Positions 6,588-7,150 of a stretch of 7,150 nucleotides of DNA are shown piece by piece. The stretch comes from Moraxellaceae bacterium UBA2032 (lineage in GTDB: Bacteria; Pseudomonadota; Gammaproteobacteria; Pseudomonadales; Moraxellaceae). The notes beneath the pieces were generated by a model, which was not told the DNA's origin, did not search any database, and was given only the letters and a program-made list of their open reading frames with translations. The DNA is taken from contig DDBM01000095.1 of NCBI GenBank assembly GCA_002333125.1, positions 6,586-13,735 of the forward strand. Direction: 5' to 3'. The translations under genes were made by a program, and so were the position numbers. How positions within the stretch are numbered: the first letter of the stretch is position 1; the number at the start of each line of letters is the position of its first letter.

Positions 6588-6616
6588 AAAATAGCATACT
6601 ACTTAAAAGCTGTCAA
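6588..6616 (-). promoter_or_regulatory. Sigma70-type promoter of the DUF4334 gene
   Basis: Read on the minus strand, a perfect TTGACA (-35) at 6616-6611 is followed by a 17-nt spacer and TATTTT (-10, 4 of 6) at 6593-6588. The start would fall near 6581, inside the palindrome, giving a leader of about 52 nt. The spacing and the overlapping operator both support it. Confidence 0.65.
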
Positions 6617-6718
6617 AATACTTTAATGATTTAGTAAGCGCGTTAGTAGCGGGTGTACGTCTTCTTTTGATTTAGTCGCATAGATGTAAAGTCTTCAAGC
6701 TTTGTATCTTGAATCATT

Positions 6719-6751
6719 ACATGGATTATTTAGACTTGCCGTAATCCATGT
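6719..6751. repeat. 10-bp inverted repeat downstream of the SDR gene
   Basis: ACATGGATTA (6719-6728) and TAATCCATGT (6742-6751) are perfect inverted copies around a 13-nt spacer. It lies 28 bp after the minus-strand SDR stop codon and could stabilise or terminate that transcript, but no T-run follows on either strand. A smaller AAACA/TGTTT hairpin (6762-6776) lies between it and the stop. A protein-binding site is the alternative. Confidence 0.45.
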
Positions 6752-6778
6752 TGCGTTATACAAACACAAGTTGTTTAA

Positions 6779-7150
6779 TCAGTGTCCATTTTTAGACAAA
6801 AATGTTTTCTCATACCCTAATAAAGCTTGCCATAGTTGAGTGCGTTGTAATGGTGTTTCTTGGGTTTTGACTGTTAAATGGGTAGGGCGCGGCTCTCTAT
6901 CTAACCAAAATAAGCCTGTAGTTTGGCTTGCTTCAGTGGCTGATGCTAACCAAACAATGGTATCCGCACCTTGTTTTGGGGTACGTAAAATAGGTTTAGT
7001 TAATTTATAAAATTCGGGTAGAGAATCAACCACCCCTGCGGTCTCTGCCCAACCAGGATGCATTGCATGAACACTAATGCCTTCTTTTTGCCATTTTTTT
7101 GCCCATTCTTCGGTTATTACCATTAAGCCACGTTTGGCTTTGGCATAAGC
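6779..7150 (-). CDS. Short-chain dehydrogenase/reductase, DHRS12-like, C-terminal part (runs off the right edge)
   Basis: Only the last 123 residues are inside the window; the reading frame continues open to the edge, so the ATG at 7123 is internal. The visible part begins AYAKAKRGLMVITEEWAKKW, which contains the SDR catalytic Tyr and Lys as YAKAK. It continues with HAMHPGWAETAGVVDSLPEFYKLTKPILRTPKQGADTIVWLA and GLFWLDREPRPTHL. These blocks match the DHRS12 branch of the classical SDRs in my recollection, where HPGW-x-x-T-x-GV and RTP-x-QGADT are characteristic. The substrate is unknown; oxidoreduction with NAD(P) is expected. The N-terminal cofactor motif (TGxxxGIG) is beyond the window. It is separated by 249 bp from the DUF4334 gene on the same strand, which has its own promoter, so they need not be one operon. 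Confidence 0.9.
   Translation of the reverse strand, partial: AYAKAKRGLMVITEEWAKKWQKEGISVHAMHPGWAETAGVVDSLPEFYKLTKPILRTPKQGADTIVWLASATEASQTTGLFWLDREPRPTHLTVKTQETPLQRTQLWQALLGYEKTFLSKNGH

Noticed and set aside
6564..6626. 20-codon plus-strand frame starting within the 24-bp palindrome (MNEYSFILK...)
   Set aside because: No ribosome site, and it lies over the minus-strand promoter; its start is explained by the palindrome sequence.
6694..6713. TTCAAG/CTTGAA inverted repeat as a regulatory site
   Set aside because: Only 6-bp arms with an 8-nt spacer in AT-rich DNA; expected by chance.
1..7150. CRISPR array, tRNA, insertion sequence or defence system
   Set aside because: No direct-repeat array, cloverleaf, transposase or terminal inverted repeats were found; the genes are housekeeping lipid and ribosome genes plus two accessory genes.

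Overview
The window is a fatty-acid and phospholipid synthesis cluster from a fairly AT-rich gammaproteobacterium. YceD with a CxxC motif, followed by L32, PlsX, FabD, FabG, AcpP and FabF in that order, is the gammaproteobacterial arrangement. The YceD N-terminus ([13 protein letters not shown]) and the lack of fabH between plsX and fabD both resemble Pseudomonadales more than enterics. A low-GC, Moraxellaceae-like member of that order is a reasonable guess, but genus cannot be read from the sequence.

Layout, left to right. Positions 31-3257 and on to 4007 (+): yceD, rpmF, plsX, a small secreted NTF2-like protein of unknown function, fabD and fabG, closely spaced and probably one transcript whose promoter lies outside the window. 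Positions 4008-4168: a 160-bp spacer with several inverted repeats, including a 12-bp long-range helix, just before acpP. Positions 4169-4405: acpP, with a GTG start and a strong Shine-Dalgarno. Positions 4418-4462: a strong intrinsic terminator closing that transcript. Positions 4541-5776: fabF, separated from acpP by the terminator and a short AT-rich stretch that should hold its own promoter. Positions 5777-5842: a convergent intergenic region with a 17-bp near-perfect hairpin. Positions 5843-6529 (-): a GXWXG/DUF4334 protein. Its upstream region has a good sigma70-type promoter overlapped by a perfect 24-bp palindrome of TetR/FadR type. Positions 6779 to past the right edge (-): the C-terminal part of a short-chain dehydrogenase of the DHRS12 type.

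Function. FabD loads malonyl units onto the holo form of AcpP, FabF condenses, FabG reduces the 3-keto product, and PlsX takes finished acyl chains from acyl-ACP into acyl-phosphate for phospholipid synthesis. YceD and L32 tie the cluster to ribosome assembly, a link conserved across many bacteria. The two minus-strand genes are a separate accessory unit. The palindrome over the DUF4334 promoter suggests control by an acyl-CoA-responsive TetR regulator, although no regulator gene is in the window.

The coding content is mostly ordinary. The interesting material is in the spacers: the structured fabG-acpP gap, the convergent hairpin whose loop is complementary to sequence just downstream, the FadR-like operator, and the NTF2-like gene where enterics carry fabH. 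No gene-free stretch exceeds 300 bases. No tRNA, rRNA, CRISPR array, insertion sequence or prophage gene was seen.
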